Source of the DNA: Candidatus Heimdallarchaeota archaeon
Lineage (GTDB): Archaea; Asgardarchaeota; Heimdallarchaeia; Heimdallarchaeales; Kariarchaeaceae
Length of the DNA stretch: 26,612 nt
Assembly (NCBI GenBank): GCA_021399405.1
Contig: JAAFKL010000261.1
Location: 1 to 26,612, forward strand
Direction: 5' to 3'
Shown here one piece after another: positions 24,886-26,612 of the stretch. The notes beneath the pieces are model-generated. The model did not search any database, had not been told where the DNA came from, and worked only from the letters and a program-made list of their open reading frames with translations. Every line of letters starts with the position of its first letter. The first letter of the stretch is position 1. A program made the position numbers and the translations under genes.

Positions 24886-24960
24886 CAGAAGCTAAAATAA
24901 TTATCAAAATCTACCATAGACTATGATATTGACAAATACAATGTTCCCCATCAATAACGT

Positions 24961-25557
24961 ATGTTCATAAGTATTGGTCACGTGGCAAAATTAGCAGGAG
25001 TATCGAAATCTACACTCAGAACGTGGGAAAAAGCAGATTATCTGATATCAGACTACAGAACCAGAGGGAATCATAGAAGATATGGATTCAATAAAACCCT
25101 TAGATTCCTTTGAATCAACAAAGAAAGATCTGAGAAAAAGACAATTATCTGTGCCAGAGTCAGTGCTAGTAAACAAAAAGAAGATTTGAATAGACAAATC
25201 ATTAGTTTAAAACAATACGCTTGTAAGAAAGGATGGAAAATTACAGGAATCTACAAGGATATTGCATCGGGGTTGAGTGATGGAAGGAGAAATTTATTGA
25301 GAATGATTTCTGATCTACCCACAAAATTACCTAATTTCATCATTTGTACTTACAAGGATAGAGTGGCGCGCATTGGAACAAAATTATTAGAGCAATTCTG
25401 TTCAATTTATGATATACAGCTAGTAGAAACGCAAATTAAAGAGATTTCTGAGGAAGAAAAGCTAGCACATTCAATCATTGCTATTCTCACCTCTTTTTCA
25501 GGTAAATTGTACAGATCCAGAAGGGGAAGAATCAAAGAGATTCTAGTGTGTACATGA
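24961..25557 (+). pseudogene. tnpA: IS607 TnpA serine recombinase, interrupted by in-frame TGA
   Basis: One reading frame of 199 codons from ATG 24961 to TGA 25557, the normal size of IS607 TnpA. The first 50 codons encode a MerR-type HTH (ISIGHVAKLAGVSKSTLRTWEK, RTRGNHRRYGF). TGA at 25111-25113 stands where the family has FLG, so GGA to TGA is a single change. The frame continues as INKERSEKKTIICARVSASKQ, the resolvase start with the catalytic Ser of the ARVS motif. Next come DLNRQ, DIASGLSDGRRNLLRM, and CTYKDRVARIG with the conserved Arg cluster. The aromatic residue before ARVS is Cys here rather than the usual Tyr. Both halves are otherwise intact, so the inactivation is recent, or the base is a sequencing error. 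Confidence 0.85.
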
Positions 25558-25559
25558 CT

Positions 25560-25567
25560 TTAAATAT
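25560..25567 (+). promoter_or_regulatory. TATA box before the large IS607 second ORF
   Basis: TTTAAATA is centred about 27 bp before ATG 25591, giving that ORF its own leaderless promoter independent of the broken recombinase gene. Confidence 0.45.
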
Positions 25568-25590
25568 GATTCCAGTAAAATAAAAATATA

Positions 25591-26612
25591 ATGGTGATGC
25601 GAACTTACACAACAGGTCTATCTCTCAGGCATTTTCCACAAATTGAGAGAGGATCTGTTAAAAAGAAGTTAGCAGCCATAGTCCAGCAACTTAGCGATGA
25701 GAATACAAAACATTGTCAGAAACATGCACTTGAGGTTATTAACCATCTTATTGATCTAAATATCGATAATCATTGCATCATGGACCCACTACCTAAGGTA
25801 AATGGTGGTAAAGGTAAGTATGGTGTCAATGAGTTGATGAAGAAGATTGACAATGCCAAAAATCATCTTCACAGTGGATATCATCAGTTATTGACCTCTT
25901 GCAAGGGATATATTGATAGGATAAACAAAGTCAGAGATATATTTGAGTTCATGAATGATAATCCTAGAGAATTTATTTCATGGATACTCTGGCAGAGATC
26001 TACCTATGTTAACAGAATATTTGCCAAAAAATGGAATGTGAAGTTCTGGTATGTGGATAATCTGATGCGAGGTGTTCACAATAGCTATTTTGGTAATACA
26101 CTACCTTGTTTTGTAAGAGATCTTTCTGAAAAGGAGTTTATCGATGCAATTGACTTGATTCTCTCGGAATTTGGAGTTGATTTGACGGATAGACAAAAGA
26201 CGTTTGTCAATAAATTACATAAATTGAACAAATTGAAAAAACTCAAGACAAAGGATATCGATTTGACATTCATTCCCACGGGTTGGAAACATCTGAAGAT
26301 GTGGGTTGATAATCTAGATTTTCATCGTAGCTGGATGCCGGTATTCCGTACTATACTTTCGCAAGTCTACCTCTTGGATTACAAGGGGATGATTAGTAAA
26401 ATAAAAACTGCAAAGGTAACTGAGTTATTGAGAATACCATTCCAACAAAATAAAAATATTAAAAGTAAATTATCATATCAAATGGTCTCCGGACCCAAAT
26501 ACGTTGTTAGGAGAGAGAATAATACTAAATCTCTTGATCTTATGAGAAAACATGGCTATTTTGTTCTACAATTCAAATTTTTGGAAGATAAATGGAAAGA
26601 TGCCATTGCTGT
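25591..26612 (+). CDS. Large second ORF of the IS607 element, candidate divergent TnpB/Fanzor-like nuclease, 3' partial
   Basis: An open frame of 340 codons from ATG 25591 (or 25597) to the window end without a stop; I translated it by hand. It starts MVMRTYTTGLSLRHFPQIER and continues mostly helical and basic, rich in Lys, Asn and Trp. The last 60 residues turn beta-like and read YVVRRENN and GYFVLQFKFLEDKW, the kind of strand pair that precedes RuvC-I in TnpB, Fanzor and Cas12 proteins. TnpB is the usual second gene of IS607, and a first strand followed by helices also fits TnpB. But 340 residues before any RuvC motif is much longer than in a standard TnpB (about 400 in total), and I see no DED residues or zinc finger yet. 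The nuclease call therefore rests mainly on position and on secondary-structure style. Confidence 0.55.
   Translation, partial: MVMRTYTTGLSLRHFPQIERGSVKKKLAAIVQQLSDENTKHCQKHALEVINHLIDLNIDNHCIMDPLPKVNGGKGKYGVNELMKKIDNAKNHLHSGYHQLLTSCKGYIDRINKVRDIFEFMNDNPREFISWILWQRSTYVNRIFAKKWNVKFWYVDNLMRGVHNSYFGNTLPCFVRDLSEKEFIDAIDLILSEFGVDLTDRQKTFVNKLHKLNKLKKLKTKDIDLTFIPTGWKHLKMWVDNLDFHRSWMPVFRTILSQVYLLDYKGMISKIKTAKVTELLRIPFQQNKNIKSKLSYQMVSGPKYVVRRENNTKSLDLMRKHGYFVLQFKFLEDKWKDAIA

Larger units (their letters stand above)
24886..26612 (+). mobile_element. IS607-family element, left part (right end outside window)
   Basis: Organisation is MerR-HTH/serine-recombinase TnpA followed on the same strand by a large second ORF, as in IS607 transposons (tnpA-tnpB). 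IS607 ends lack terminal inverted repeats and do not duplicate the target, so the left boundary cannot be placed exactly; it should lie between the truncated ridA start and the tnpA start. The right end is outside the window. The recombinase is broken, so the element cannot move by itself unless the stop is suppressed or a sequence error. Confidence 0.75.

Noticed and set aside
24900..24960. A minus-strand frame reading GNIVFV, like the missing N-terminal strand of RidA (GNLVFVSGQ).
   Set aside because: Only six common hydrophobic-type residues match, the following residues do not, and the frame ends in stops; probably coincidence within the IS left end.

Overview
The window is AT-rich and looks archaeal. 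Many genes have TATA-like boxes about 25-30 bp before a leaderless start. Secreted proteins carry an N-terminal signal plus a C-terminal hydrophobic anchor ending in basic residues. The regulators are archaeal in style (Lrp-like HTH, ribbon-helix-helix, a small C2H2 zinc finger), and a degraded IS607-family element lies at the right end. A leucine-rich-repeat protein, a stand-alone CaMKII-association-domain protein and large repeat-built surface proteins would fit an Asgard archaeon, perhaps Heimdallarchaeia-like. That placement is inference from gene content; no marker gene is present.

Layout. 1-2.97 kb: a DegV-type fatty-acid-binding protein (5' truncated by the window), a long-chain acyl-CoA synthetase and a small two-helix membrane protein. 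3.1-5.5 kb: imidazolonepropionase (HutI, histidine breakdown) convergent with a regulator that is an internal tandem duplication of an HTH-plus-sensor unit. 5.7-9.0 kb: two divergent PLP aminotransferases and a tandem-ACT amino-acid sensor, so this part is mostly amino-acid metabolism. 9.2-11.85 kb: a large cell-surface protein with three amidotransferase-like repeats and two Ig-like domains, interrupted by one in-frame TAG. 12.15-13.73 kb: a membrane polyferredoxin of the NapH/NosR/CcoG type. 14.1-17.1 kb: a zinc-finger miniprotein, an orphan membrane-anchored BMP-type solute-binding protein, a divergent D-2-hydroxyacid dehydrogenase and a CaMKII-association-domain protein. 17.3-21.1 kb: a tight TetR / ABC ATPase / MacB-FtsX-like permease operon with three copies of a palindromic operator around its TATA box. 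21.3-23.0 kb: a secreted protein built from three repeats. 23.0-24.9 kb: a tandem ribbon-helix-helix protein, the LRR protein and an N-terminally short RidA. 24.96 kb to the end: an IS607-like serine recombinase broken by an in-frame TGA, then an ORF of more than 340 codons that runs off the window. That ORF sits where TnpB would be but shows no obvious TnpB signature in the visible part.

The most promising items for follow-up are the large ORF in the IS607 element, the single-nonsense surface protein, the CaMKII-hub-like protein, and several well-formed palindromic operators. No rRNA, convincing tRNA or CRISPR array was seen.
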